64,000 bases of DNA, taken from NCBI GenBank assembly GCA_964615375.1, contig CAZTOW010000028.1:67449-131448 (forward strand), written 5' to 3'. Position 1 is the stretch's first letter; the number at the start of each line of letters is the position of its first letter. Both the position numbers and the translations under genes were made by a program. The notes under the pieces are model-generated. The model did not search any database. It was given only the letters and a program-made list of their open reading frames with translations, and was not told the DNA's origin. Positions 49,425-56,548 of this stretch are shown here, piece by piece. This DNA is from CAZKWG01 sp964615375 (lineage in GTDB: Bacteria; Myxococcota_A; UBA796; CAZKWG01).

Positions 49425-50501
49425 TCACAGCCACTTCCGGTGGCGGAAATACAGGATGAGGCCCACCGTCAGCGTGCCCATCAGGCCCATCACCGCGAAG
49501 TAGCCGTAACGCCAGCGCAGCTCCGGCATGTGGTCGAAGTTCATCCCGTAGACGCCCACGATGAAGGTCAGCGGGATGAAGATCGCCGTGATCACCGTCA
49601 GCACCTTGGTGATCTCGCCGATTTTCTGGTTGGACAGCGCGATCTGCGTGTCCAGCAGGTTGCCGAGCCCGTCGCGCAGGTTCTCGAGCTGGTCCAGCAC
49701 CTGCGCGACGTGGTCGGAGACGTCGCGGAGGAAGACCTGGGTCTCGGGCTGCACGAGCGGGTGCTGGCCGCGCTCGAGCGTGCTCAGGGCCGCCGCCAGC
49801 GGGAGGACGTGCTTGCGCACCCCCTGGAGCTCCTGGCGCAGCAGGTGGATGTGGCTCGGCAGGTCGCGCAGGCTGTCGGGATCGCCCGTGAGGATCTGGC
49901 GCTCGAGCTCGTCCATCGCCCCCGCGAAGCGCTCCAGGACCTCGAAGTAGCGGTCCACCGTGGCGTCCAGCAGCGAATAGGCCAGGTAGTCCGCGCGCAT
50001 CTTCCGCAGCCGGCCGCGCCCCTCGCGGATGCGGCAGCGCACGGCGTCGAAGGTGTCCTCCGGCAGCTCCTGGAAGGTGATCACCCAGCCCTGGCCCAGC
50101 ACCAGGCTGATCTGCTCGGGGACGACGTGGAAGCCGTCGTGCTCCTCGCGGATCTGGAAGGCCTTGAAGACCAGGAAGAGGTGGTGCTCGTACTCCTCCA
50201 GCTTGGTGCGGGAGCCGGCGTTCAGCACGTCCTCCACCAGGAGGGGGTGCAGCTTGAAGCGCTCGCCCACCGTGGTCACGGTGCTCACGTCGTGGACGCC
50301 GTCCACGTCCACCCAGCGCACGCACACGTCGCGGGGGAGCGCGGGGCTGGCCGCCTCGAGCCCCTTCACCTCACGGACCGTGTCCTGGTCGAACTCGACG
50401 ACCGAGACGCCGATCGCGTGCGAGCGCGCCTCGCCGATGTAGACGGGGGTGCCGGGGGCGAGGCCGGACTTCTTCTTTCGGCTGGGGCGGCTGACGGGCA
50501 T
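49425..50501 (-). CDS. corA: CorA-type magnesium/cobalt transporter
   Basis: A 358-aa inner-membrane channel. A cytoplasmic funnel domain is followed by a long helix, then two C-terminal helices with the signature YGMNF at ~318-322 in IFIPLTFIVGVYGMNFDHMPEL. The C-terminus RHRKWL is basic as usual. The ATG at 50501 (MPVSRPSRKKKSG) is preferred; the frame to 50573 runs into the operator array of the divergent operon. Confidence 0.95.
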   Translation of the reverse strand: MPVSRPSRKKKSGLAPGTPVYIGEARSHAIGVSVVEFDQDTVREVKGLEAASPALPRDVCVRWVDVDGVHDVSTVTTVGERFKLHPLLVEDVLNAGSRTKLEEYEHHLFLVFKAFQIREEHDGFHVVPEQISLVLGQGWVITFQELPEDTFDAVRCRIREGRGRLRKMRADYLAYSLLDATVDRYFEVLERFAGAMDELERQILTGDPDSLRDLPSHIHLLRQELQGVRKHVLPLAAALSTLERGQHPLVQPETQVFLRDVSDHVAQVLDQLENLRDGLGNLLDTQIALSNQKIGEITKVLTVITAIFIPLTFIVGVYGMNFDHMPELRWRYGYFAVMGLMGTLTVGLILYFRHRKWL

Positions 50502-50566
50502 GACGGCCAGAGCGTAGCTCAGCGCGGGGTGGGGTGGCCAGGGCGCACGATTCGCTGATGAGGGTG

Positions 50567-50596
50567 TGTTCAAAGATTGTTCAAATTTTGATCTTG
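50567..50596 (+). promoter_or_regulatory. Operator array 1: three 11-bp direct repeats (TGTTCAAA)
   Basis: TGTTCAAA at 50567-50574 and 50578-50585, then a degenerate TGATCTTG at 50589-50596, all at exact 11-bp spacing (one helical turn). The third unit overlaps a TTGATC (-35-like, 50588-50593). This head-to-tail geometry is that of MerR/CarH-type repressor operators. A MerR-family gene ends the operon, so autoregulation is the simplest reading. Confidence 0.65.
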
Positions 50597-50630
50597 CGCG
50601 CCCATGCAGGGGCGATAGGGCTCCAGCAGC

Positions 50631-50649
50631 TGTTCAAATCATGTTCAAC
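50631..50649 (+). promoter_or_regulatory. Operator array 2: two 11-bp direct repeats (TGTTCAAA/C)
   Basis: TGTTCAAA at 50631-50638 and TGTTCAAC at 50642-50649, again 11 bp apart, 64 bp downstream of array 1 and just upstream of the roadblock-protein start (50663). Binding here could block transcription start or elongation. Confidence 0.65.
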
Positions 50650-50662
50650 ATGCGAGGTCCCC

Positions 50663-51019
50663 GTGCTGACGCCTCCCCCTACCCTGCTCGACGAGATCTT
50701 CTTCGTGAACTCGGACGTGCTCGCCGCCTCCCTGGTCGGCACGGACGGCACCGTGCTGGCCCGCCGGGGGCAGGAGGACGCCGCCCTCTCCTCGCTGGGC
50801 GCCATGCTGGCGGTGGTGGCCGGGCGCGCGGTGACCGAGCTCGGGCGCGGGATGCTGAGCTCGGTGCTGGTGGAGGGGGACCAGGGCTTCGTGGTGGTGG
50901 AGCCCCTCAGCGACGACGCGGTGGTGGCGGTGGTGGCGCACCGCGGCGCGGCCCCGGCCCTGGTGCTCTCCGACGTGCGGGCGGCCATCCGCGCCCAGTC
51001 GGGCCGGGAGGCCGCATGA
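50663..51019 (+). CDS. Roadblock/LC7-like domain protein
   Basis: A 118-aa protein that reads as one roadblock/LC7 domain: an N-terminal helix (PPTLLDEIFFVNSDVL), strand AASLVGTDGTVLARRG, helix SLGAMLAVVAGRAVTELG, then LSSVLVEGDQGFVVVEPL and VVAVVAHRG. Roadblock proteins usually act with small GTPases or as signalling scaffolds; no GTPase gene is in the window. The GTG at 50663 has GAGG at 5-7 bp upstream; the longer frame runs through the operators. Its stop overlaps the next ATG (ATGA). First gene of the PYP/MerR operon. Confidence 0.75.
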   Translation: MLTPPPTLLDEIFFVNSDVLAASLVGTDGTVLARRGQEDAALSSLGAMLAVVAGRAVTELGRGMLSSVLVEGDQGFVVVEPLSDDAVVAVVAHRGAAPALVLSDVRAAIRAQSGREAA

Positions 51020-52536
51020 TCCTCACCCTCTCGCTCGGGGTGATCGGGCTCCTCGCCGCCGTCACGGCCCTCACGCAGCGCCAGCGCGCGCGGGCGGCGC
51101 AGGACGAGGCAGACGCGCTGCGCAGGACGCTGGCGCGCTGCCAGGAGGAGGGGACCCTGGCCCTGGAGCAGGCCCGGGGCGCGCATGCCGCCGAGCTCTC
51201 CGCCGCGTTGAAGTCCCGGGACGCCGCGCACGCCTCGGCGCTCAAGGCCCGCGACGCCGCGCACACCGCGGACATGGCCGCCGCCACCCGGGCCCGCGAC
51301 GCCGCGCACACCGCGCTGGAGCGGGCGAAGTCCCAGGTGCTGGCGCTGCGCCGGGGGCTTCAGGAGGCCTCAGCCGAGCGCGATCGCCTGGCGCAGACCC
51401 AGGAGGAGGAGGCCAACGCCCGACAGACCCTGGCCGCGCAGACCGAGGAGCTCACGGCCCTGAAGTCCAGGCTCCAGGCCGCGGACGCCGAGCTGAGCCG
51501 GCTCCGCCAGGAGCTGGGGCGCGGGGCCTCCCGGGCGCTGATCGCGCGGGCGACCGAGCTGGAGCGGCGTCTGGAGGAGCAGGGCCACGAGCTGGAGCGC
51601 TGGCGCGGGAAGGCGGTGGAGCTGGAGGCGGAGCGCGCCCGCCGCGAGCCCGCCCCGGGCGCGGACCTGGTCTCGGAGCGGGACGCCCTGCGCGCCCGGG
51701 TGGAGGCGCTGGAGGAGGAGGGACGCCAGGATCGCGCCCGCCGCGCCGCGCTGGCCGTGCTCGGCCTCCCCCTGGCCCCGCGGGACGCCTGGCCGCTGAG
51801 CCCGGAGCGCCGGGCCGGCACCGAGGCCACGCTGCGCGACACCTACATCGCCGCCTCGGCCGCCGCCGCGCTCCTCGCCGGGCCGGACGGCGGGCAGTGG
51901 GCGCGCTGCGGCAACCCGCTGGTGGTCGAGCGCCTGGCGGGCTCGCTCACCCTGCTGGCTTGTGCGGACGCCAGCCTGGCCCTGGGGCGCACCCCCCAGA
52001 TCCTGAGCGAGCTCTACGGCGTCTACGGCCGACACTTCGTCCACCTCCCCGGATCCGGGCTCGCGCTCGGCCTCACCGGGAGCCGCGAGTGCCCGACCCT
52101 GGCCCTGCGCCTCGCCGCCCTGCGCCTCTCGGGGAGCGCGCTCCCGCCCGCGGTGGAGGCCCGCCCGCCGGAGCTGCCGCTGGATCCAGCCCGCTCGGCC
52201 GTGCTCGACGCCTGGGCGGCCCGCCGGGGCGCGAGCGCGGTGGCCCTCTTCGGCGGGGGCGAGCCCGCGGGCACGGACTCCGGCTTCGCCGGGGCCAGCG
52301 CGCCGCTGGTCGGGGTTGTTCAAAACCTGTTCATTCGGGCGATCCGAGATGGCTTCGCCCAGGGCTTCTCCGTGCTCTGGCGCGCCGAGGACGACGAGTG
52401 CCTGTGCGCGCGCGTGCTGGACGACGGCGTCTCCGTGGTCTTCGCCCGCTTCCCCTCCCCGCCCGCGCCGCGGGTGCTGGACGACCTCGCCGCCGCGCTG
52501 CGCTGGGCGCCCGCCCCGCTCGCCGCGGCCTCCTGA
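51016..52536 (+). CDS. Membrane-anchored coiled-coil protein with C-terminal roadblock-like domains
   Basis: A 506-aa protein. A short N-terminal membrane helix (LTLSLGVIGLLAAVTAL) is followed by a long coiled coil (~25-240) with duplicated SRDAAH/ARDAAH segments. The C-terminal ~240 residues look like two degenerate roadblock-type folds (around 280-370 and 390-500, for example SLTLLACADASLALGR and ASAVALFGGGEP). Its ATG overlaps the roadblock-protein stop. An intragenic TGTTCAAA/TGTTCATT pair (52317-52335) lies within codons for VVQNLFIR. A scaffold for the PYP protein is inferred from context only. Confidence 0.6.
   Translation: MILTLSLGVIGLLAAVTALTQRQRARAAQDEADALRRTLARCQEEGTLALEQARGAHAAELSAALKSRDAAHASALKARDAAHTADMAAATRARDAAHTALERAKSQVLALRRGLQEASAERDRLAQTQEEEANARQTLAAQTEELTALKSRLQAADAELSRLRQELGRGASRALIARATELERRLEEQGHELERWRGKAVELEAERARREPAPGADLVSERDALRARVEALEEEGRQDRARRAALAVLGLPLAPRDAWPLSPERRAGTEATLRDTYIAASAAAALLAGPDGGQWARCGNPLVVERLAGSLTLLACADASLALGRTPQILSELYGVYGRHFVHLPGSGLALGLTGSRECPTLALRLAALRLSGSALPPAVEARPPELPLDPARSAVLDAWAARRGASAVALFGGGEPAGTDSGFAGASAPLVGVVQNLFIRAIRDGFAQGFSVLWRAEDDECLCARVLDDGVSVVFARFPSPPAPRVLDDLAAALRWAPAPLAAAS
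52317..52335 (+). promoter_or_regulatory. Intragenic operator copy: TGTTCAAA/TGTTCATT at 11-bp spacing
   Basis: TGTTCAAA (52317-52324) and TGTTCATT (52328-52335) recreate the 11-bp direct repeat inside the coiled-coil gene, 231 bp before the PYP-gene ATG. It uses AT-rich codons (GTT GTT CAA AAC CTG TTC ATT) in an otherwise G/C-ending gene. It could be an auxiliary operator for DNA looping or control an internal promoter for the PYP and MerR genes. Confidence 0.5.
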
Positions 52537-52565
52537 ATCTCCCGTCTGTCTCATCGGAGGAAACG

Positions 52566-53324
52566 ATGCTCCTGGAACCCGCCTTCTCCGGCACCCCCTA
52601 CGACCAGCGCGCCCAGGACGAGGCGCGCCACCGCGACCGGCTCACCCGGGCCATCCGCCTGCTCCGGCGCCTGCGCGAGGCCATGGAGGTCGGGGACCCC
52701 GTCCCGCCCCTCCCCGAGATCCTGGCGGTGACCGGGCTCCCTCACCCGGGCGTGGAGGAGCCCCTGGCCGCCGTCCAGCGCCTGCTGGAGCGGGCCGAGG
52801 GCGAGCGCGCCGCCATGAACCGCCGCCTCCGCCTCAGCCGCGAGCTCTCCGGGGCGGCCCGGCTCCGCGAGCAGGAGCCTGCGCCCGCGCCTGCGCCCGC
52901 GCCGATGGCCATGCCCGCGCCTGCGCCCGCCCCCCCGCCCACGGCCACGATGGTCCCCTCCCCCTGGGTGGACGAGGTGGCCCGGCTCTCCCGCGTCAGC
53001 TCCCGCGACCTGGACGGCCTGCCCTACGGGGCGATCCTGCTGGACATGAGCGGGCGGATCGTGGCCTACAACGACACGGAGTCGCGGATGGCCCGCCTCC
53101 CGGTGGAGGCCGTGCTGGGCCGCAACTTCTTCACCGAGGTCGCCCCCTGCACGCGGGTCAAGGACTTCGAGGGTCGCTTCCGCGCGCTGGCCGCCGGCGA
53201 GGGCCTGCCCGTCGTGACCTTCGACTTCACCTTCCCCTTCCCCTTCGGCGCGCAGCGCGTCTCGGTCATGCTCACCCGCGGGTCGGCGCCGGGCACCGTG
53301 ATCATGGCGCTGTTGAGGCGTTAA
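52566..53324 (+). CDS. Photoactive-yellow-protein (PYP) domain protein
   Basis: A 252-aa soluble protein. The N-terminal ~100 residues are helical, then a Pro/Ala linker (105-130), then a PAS domain at ~150-252 that is clearly PYP-like: LPYGAILLD, IVAYNDTE and GRNFFTEVAPCT. The chromophore Cys (C195), Tyr (Y168) and Glu (E172) are spaced as in Halorhodospira PYP (C69, Y42, E46: 27 and 4 residues). The positions of T50 and R52 are Ala and Leu here, so colour or photocycle kinetics may differ. GGAGG is 6 bp before the ATG. Tyr-ammonia lyase and p-coumarate ligase genes for the chromophore are not in the window. Confidence 0.85.
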   Translation: MLLEPAFSGTPYDQRAQDEARHRDRLTRAIRLLRRLREAMEVGDPVPPLPEILAVTGLPHPGVEEPLAAVQRLLERAEGERAAMNRRLRLSRELSGAARLREQEPAPAPAPAPMAMPAPAPAPPPTATMVPSPWVDEVARLSRVSSRDLDGLPYGAILLDMSGRIVAYNDTESRMARLPVEAVLGRNFFTEVAPCTRVKDFEGRFRALAAGEGLPVVTFDFTFPFPFGAQRVSVMLTRGSAPGTVIMALLRR

Positions 53325-53333
53325 GGAGCGGAG

Positions 53334-54260
53334 ATGACGTTCGCGACGGAGCCCGAGGGACTGGTCATCGGCGCGGTCGCGCAGCTCGTCGGGGTGCCGC
53401 CCGAGACGCTGCGCACCTGGGAGCGGCGCTATGGGCTGCCCAGCCCGGCGCGCGGCGAGGGCGGTCGGCGCCTGTACAGCCCCGAGGAGGTCCGGCTGCT
53501 GCACAACGTGGCCGAGCTCGCCCGCCAGGGGGAGCGGGTGCGCGACCTCGCCCGCATGCGGCCCGAGGCGCTGGAGGCGCGCGTCTCCCTGCACCGCGCG
53601 GCCCTGGGCGAGGGCGGGACCCCGGAGCGCCTGCGGGTGGGGCTGGTCCACCCGAGCTGGACCATGGAGCTTGGCGGGCTGGCGCCCTCGGGCCTTCGCC
53701 TGGAGGTGGTCCCGGCCGCCTCCCTGGAGGTGCTCGCCGAGGAGCTGGCGCTGGACGCGCTGGTGATCCACCTGGACCGGATGCCGGAGTGGAGCGCGCT
53801 GGATCAGGCCCAGGAGCGCCTGGACGTGGGGACGGTGATCGTGCTGGCCAGCTACCTGCCGCGCCCGACCCGCGAGGCCCTGCTGGCCCGGGGGGTGCGC
53901 GTGCTGGACCCCAGCGCGCGCCTGTCCGCGCTGCGCCAGGCCATCGAAGACGCCGTCCTGGCCGACAGCCGCGCGTCCACGCGCCCCGCCGCGCCGCCGC
54001 CCGAGGGCCCGCGCTTCACCCGCGCGCAGCTCGAGGCGGTGCTCAACGCCCCCAGCGGGGTGCGCTGCGAGTGCCCGGCCCACCTCGCCGCGCTCACGCT
54101 CCGCCTCCGGGACTTCGAGCGTTACTCCCAGCAGTGTGAGCAGGACAGCCCCGAGGACGAGGCCCTACACCGCGATCTCGCCGCGGGCGCCCGGGAAGCT
54201 GCGGCCGTGCTGGAGGGTCTGTTGGAGCGGCTCTGCGCGCGGGAGCGCGTCGCGGTGTAG
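53334..54260 (+). CDS. MerR-family regulator with degenerate sensor domain (CarH/LitR-like layout)
   Basis: A 308-aa regulator, 9 bp after the PYP gene with AAGGAG upstream. The winged MerR HTH spans ~9-75 (IGAVAQLVGVPPETLRTWERRYGLP). A middle Rossmann-like region (~100-210) occupies the place of the B12 domain in CarH, but has no E/D-x-H-x-x-G cobalamin motif, so B12 binding is unlikely. The C-terminal block VRCECPAHLAALTLRLRDF...YSQQC (243-268) is characteristic of a MerR subgroup. It probably binds the 11-bp TGTTCAAA repeats and represses the operon; a link to the PYP signal is inferred. Confidence 0.8.
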   Translation: MTFATEPEGLVIGAVAQLVGVPPETLRTWERRYGLPSPARGEGGRRLYSPEEVRLLHNVAELARQGERVRDLARMRPEALEARVSLHRAALGEGGTPERLRVGLVHPSWTMELGGLAPSGLRLEVVPAASLEVLAEELALDALVIHLDRMPEWSALDQAQERLDVGTVIVLASYLPRPTREALLARGVRVLDPSARLSALRQAIEDAVLADSRASTRPAAPPPEGPRFTRAQLEAVLNAPSGVRCECPAHLAALTLRLRDFERYSQQCEQDSPEDEALHRDLAAGAREAAAVLEGLLERLCARERVAV

Positions 54261-54329
54261 GGGTCCAGGCCCCCGGCGCCCGCTGCCCCTCCCGCGCCGC
54301 GTGTGCTATGCAGACGCCCCGGAGGCACC

Positions 54330-54800
54330 ATGCGCACCCTGCTCACCCTGCTCGCCCTGATGGCTTCGACCGCCGCGCTGGCTCAGGACAGCGCCCCCAA
54401 CAGCGATCTCCAGAAGCTGCTGGACAGCATCCCCACCATCGAGACCAAGGAGGCCCCTCCCCCCGAGAAGCCCCAGGAGGAGGTCGAGGAGGGCATGGAC
54501 CTGCCGGTCTACGTGGCCGAGGTCCGCAAGGCGGTGCTGGCCAACTGGAACCCCTCGCCCAAGCTCGTCGCCAAGGATCCCCGCCTGACCTGCCAGCTCA
54601 TGGTCAAGGTCAACGAGGACGGCACGCTCGGCGACATCATCCTGGTGCAGTCCAGCGGGAACAAGAAGTTCGACAAGTCCGCCAGCGACGCGGCCCTGGC
54701 CACCCCCTCCGTGATCGCGCCCACCGCCGCCCTGCGCGGCACGGCGATGGCGGGGATCCTGGTGAACTTCGTCGCGGCGACGAAGCTGCCGAAGGAGTAG
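54330..54800 (+). CDS. Secreted TonB/TolA C-terminal-domain protein
   Basis: A 156-aa exported protein: signal MRTLLTLLALMASTAALAQ, a short Pro/Glu linker (KEAPPPEKPQEEVEEG), then a TonB_C-like domain (YVAEVRKAVLANWNPSP..., LMVKVNEDGTLGDIILVQSSGNKKFDKSA). It has no membrane anchor, unlike classical TonB. GGAGG is 5-9 bp before the ATG. It might work with the ExbB/ExbD proteins, but it is 49 kb away in another operon. Confidence 0.8.
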   Translation: MRTLLTLLALMASTAALAQDSAPNSDLQKLLDSIPTIETKEAPPPEKPQEEVEEGMDLPVYVAEVRKAVLANWNPSPKLVAKDPRLTCQLMVKVNEDGTLGDIILVQSSGNKKFDKSASDAALATPSVIAPTAALRGTAMAGILVNFVAATKLPKE

Positions 54801-54803
54801 GGC

Positions 54804-55481
54804 TCAGCCCTTGTCGAAGAGGCCGAGCTGCGTCCCCGGCCCCGCCCGATAGGGCTTCGGCGTGCCGGGGATGGGCTCGCCGGCCAGGAGGCCGCGGATC
54901 ATGTCCAGGATCCAGGCCTTGCCCGCGGGGTCCGTGATGTAGTCGATGCTGGTCGTGTCCAGCACGTAGACCGGGCTGCGGTCGTAGCGCTCCCACAGGG
55001 CGTAGTAGCGCTCGCGCAGGGCCTCCAGGTAGGAGGCGGGGATGCGCTGCTCGCTCTCGATGGCGCGGCGCTGGATGCGCTGGAGCACCACGCGGGTCGG
55101 GGCGTCGAGGAAGAGCACGAAGTCCGGGGGCGTGATGCCGCCGGCCAGGAGCCCGGCGAAGCGGTCGTAGAGCGAGAGCTCGGCCGGGGCCAGGGTCAGC
55201 TCGGCGAAGAGCCGATCCTTGGCGTAGAGGTAGTCGCTCACGATGAGGCGCGAGAACAGCTCGGGCTGGTGCAGATCCATCTGCTGGGCGTAGCGGGTCG
55301 CCAGGTAGAACATCTGCGTGGGGAAGGCAAAACGCTCCTGGTCGCTGTAGAAGGCGGCCAGGAAGGGGTTGTCTTCGACGGGCTCGAGGACGAGCTTCGC
55401 GCCCATCTCCCGCTCGAGCAGCCGGCAGAGGCTGGTCTTGCCGACCCCGATGAGCCCCTCAATGACGATGTACCGCGACAC
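54804..55481 (-). CDS. Deoxynucleoside kinase (dAK/dGK family)
   Basis: A 225-aa cytosolic kinase that phosphorylates deoxyribonucleosides for salvage. P-loop GLIGVGKTSL at 9-18, the family motif EPVEDNPFLAAFY, then ERFAFPTQMFYLATRY, the DYLYAKDRLFAE stretch (a divergent form of the usual DRS catalytic motif), and LIDxP-like FVLFLDAPTRVVLQRI with a LID-type RRAIESEQRI. Purine preference is typical of this group, but substrate choice is not certain from sequence. It is convergent with the TonB-C gene. Confidence 0.88.
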   Translation of the reverse strand: MSRYIVIEGLIGVGKTSLCRLLEREMGAKLVLEPVEDNPFLAAFYSDQERFAFPTQMFYLATRYAQQMDLHQPELFSRLIVSDYLYAKDRLFAELTLAPAELSLYDRFAGLLAGGITPPDFVLFLDAPTRVVLQRIQRRAIESEQRIPASYLEALRERYYALWERYDRSPVYVLDTTSIDYITDPAGKAWILDMIRGLLAGEPIPGTPKPYRAGPGTQLGLFDKG

Positions 55482-55543
55482 GGCCTGCCCTCGCGGCGCT
55501 GCATATCCCGCGCGCGCCCGTCGCGCCGGATAGATCCCGGGCC

Positions 55544-56521
55544 GTGAACCCGCTGAGCGTCGCCCCCATGATGGACTACACCGATCGGCACTTCCGATCG
55601 GTGATGCGCCACATCACGCGCCGGACCCTCCTGTACACGGAGATGGTCACCACCGGCGCGCTCATTCATGGGGACCGGGCGGCGCACCTGGACTTCTCGC
55701 CCGAGGAGAAGCCCGTCGCGCTCCAGCTGGGCGGCGACGATCCGGCGGCGCTGGCCGCCTGCGCCCGCATGGGCGAGGACTGGGGCTACGACGAGATCAA
55801 CCTCAACTGCGGCTGCCCGAGCCCGCGCGTGCAGCGCGGTAACTTCGGCGCGGCGCTGATGCTGGACCCCGAGCGCGTGGCGGAGTGCTGCGCCGCGATG
55901 CGCGCGGTCGTGGGGATCCCGGTCACCGTCAAGCACCGCATCGGCGTGGACGATCGCGACGCTTACGAGGACATGGCCCGCTTCGTCGAGGTCGTGGCCG
56001 CCTCGGGCGTCACCCGCTTCACGGTGCACGCTCGCAAGGCCTGGCTGTCCGGGCTGAGCCCCAAGGAGAACCGCACCATCCCCCCGCTGCGCTACGAAGA
56101 GGTCGCCCGCCTCAAGGCCGAGCACCCCGCGCTGGAGGTCGAGCTCAACGGCGGGATCCGCTCGCTCGAGGACGCGCGGGCCTGGCTCGGGCGGGTGGAC
56201 GCGGTGATGATCGGGCGGGCGGCCACGGACACGCCGATGATCTTCGCCACGGCGGACCGGGACATCCACGGGGACGCGGACGCGCCGGTGCCCACGGCGG
56301 AGGACGTGATCGCCTCCCTGCGCCCCACCCTGGCCGCCTGGGACAGGTGCGGAGGCAAGCCCGTCCGCCTCACGCGCCACCTGCTCCACCTCTTCGCCGG
56401 CCGACCCGGCGCCGGGCGCTGGCGCCGCCACCTCACCACCGAGGCCCACCGCCCCGCGTCCGAGGTGATCGACGAGGCGCTGATCCTCGTGGCCTCGGCG
56501 AGCCCTCGTCCAAAAAGCTGA
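55544..56521 (+). CDS. dusA: tRNA-dihydrouridine synthase DusA type
   Basis: A 325-aa FMN enzyme that reduces uridine at positions 20/20a in the tRNA D-loop. LSVAPMMDYTDRHFR starts the barrel, NLNCGCPSPRV contains the catalytic Cys, and RFTVHARKAWLSGLSPKENRTIPPL is the DusA-specific segment. ELNGGIRS and MIGRAA complete the FMN site. It starts with GTG at 55544 directly before the first strand. The deoxynucleoside kinase is divergent, 62 bp away. Confidence 0.95.
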   Translation: MNPLSVAPMMDYTDRHFRSVMRHITRRTLLYTEMVTTGALIHGDRAAHLDFSPEEKPVALQLGGDDPAALAACARMGEDWGYDEINLNCGCPSPRVQRGNFGAALMLDPERVAECCAAMRAVVGIPVTVKHRIGVDDRDAYEDMARFVEVVAASGVTRFTVHARKAWLSGLSPKENRTIPPLRYEEVARLKAEHPALEVELNGGIRSLEDARAWLGRVDAVMIGRAATDTPMIFATADRDIHGDADAPVPTAEDVIASLRPTLAAWDRCGGKPVRLTRHLLHLFAGRPGAGRWRRHLTTEAHRPASEVIDEALILVASASPRPKS

Positions 56522-56548
56522 CACAATGCGGTCACCTCGGAGGTGACC

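Noticed and set aside
53334..54260. B12-binding (CarH-type) photoreceptor
   Set aside because: The D/E-x-H-x-x-G cobalamin motif is absent from the middle domain; only the HTH and general layout match.
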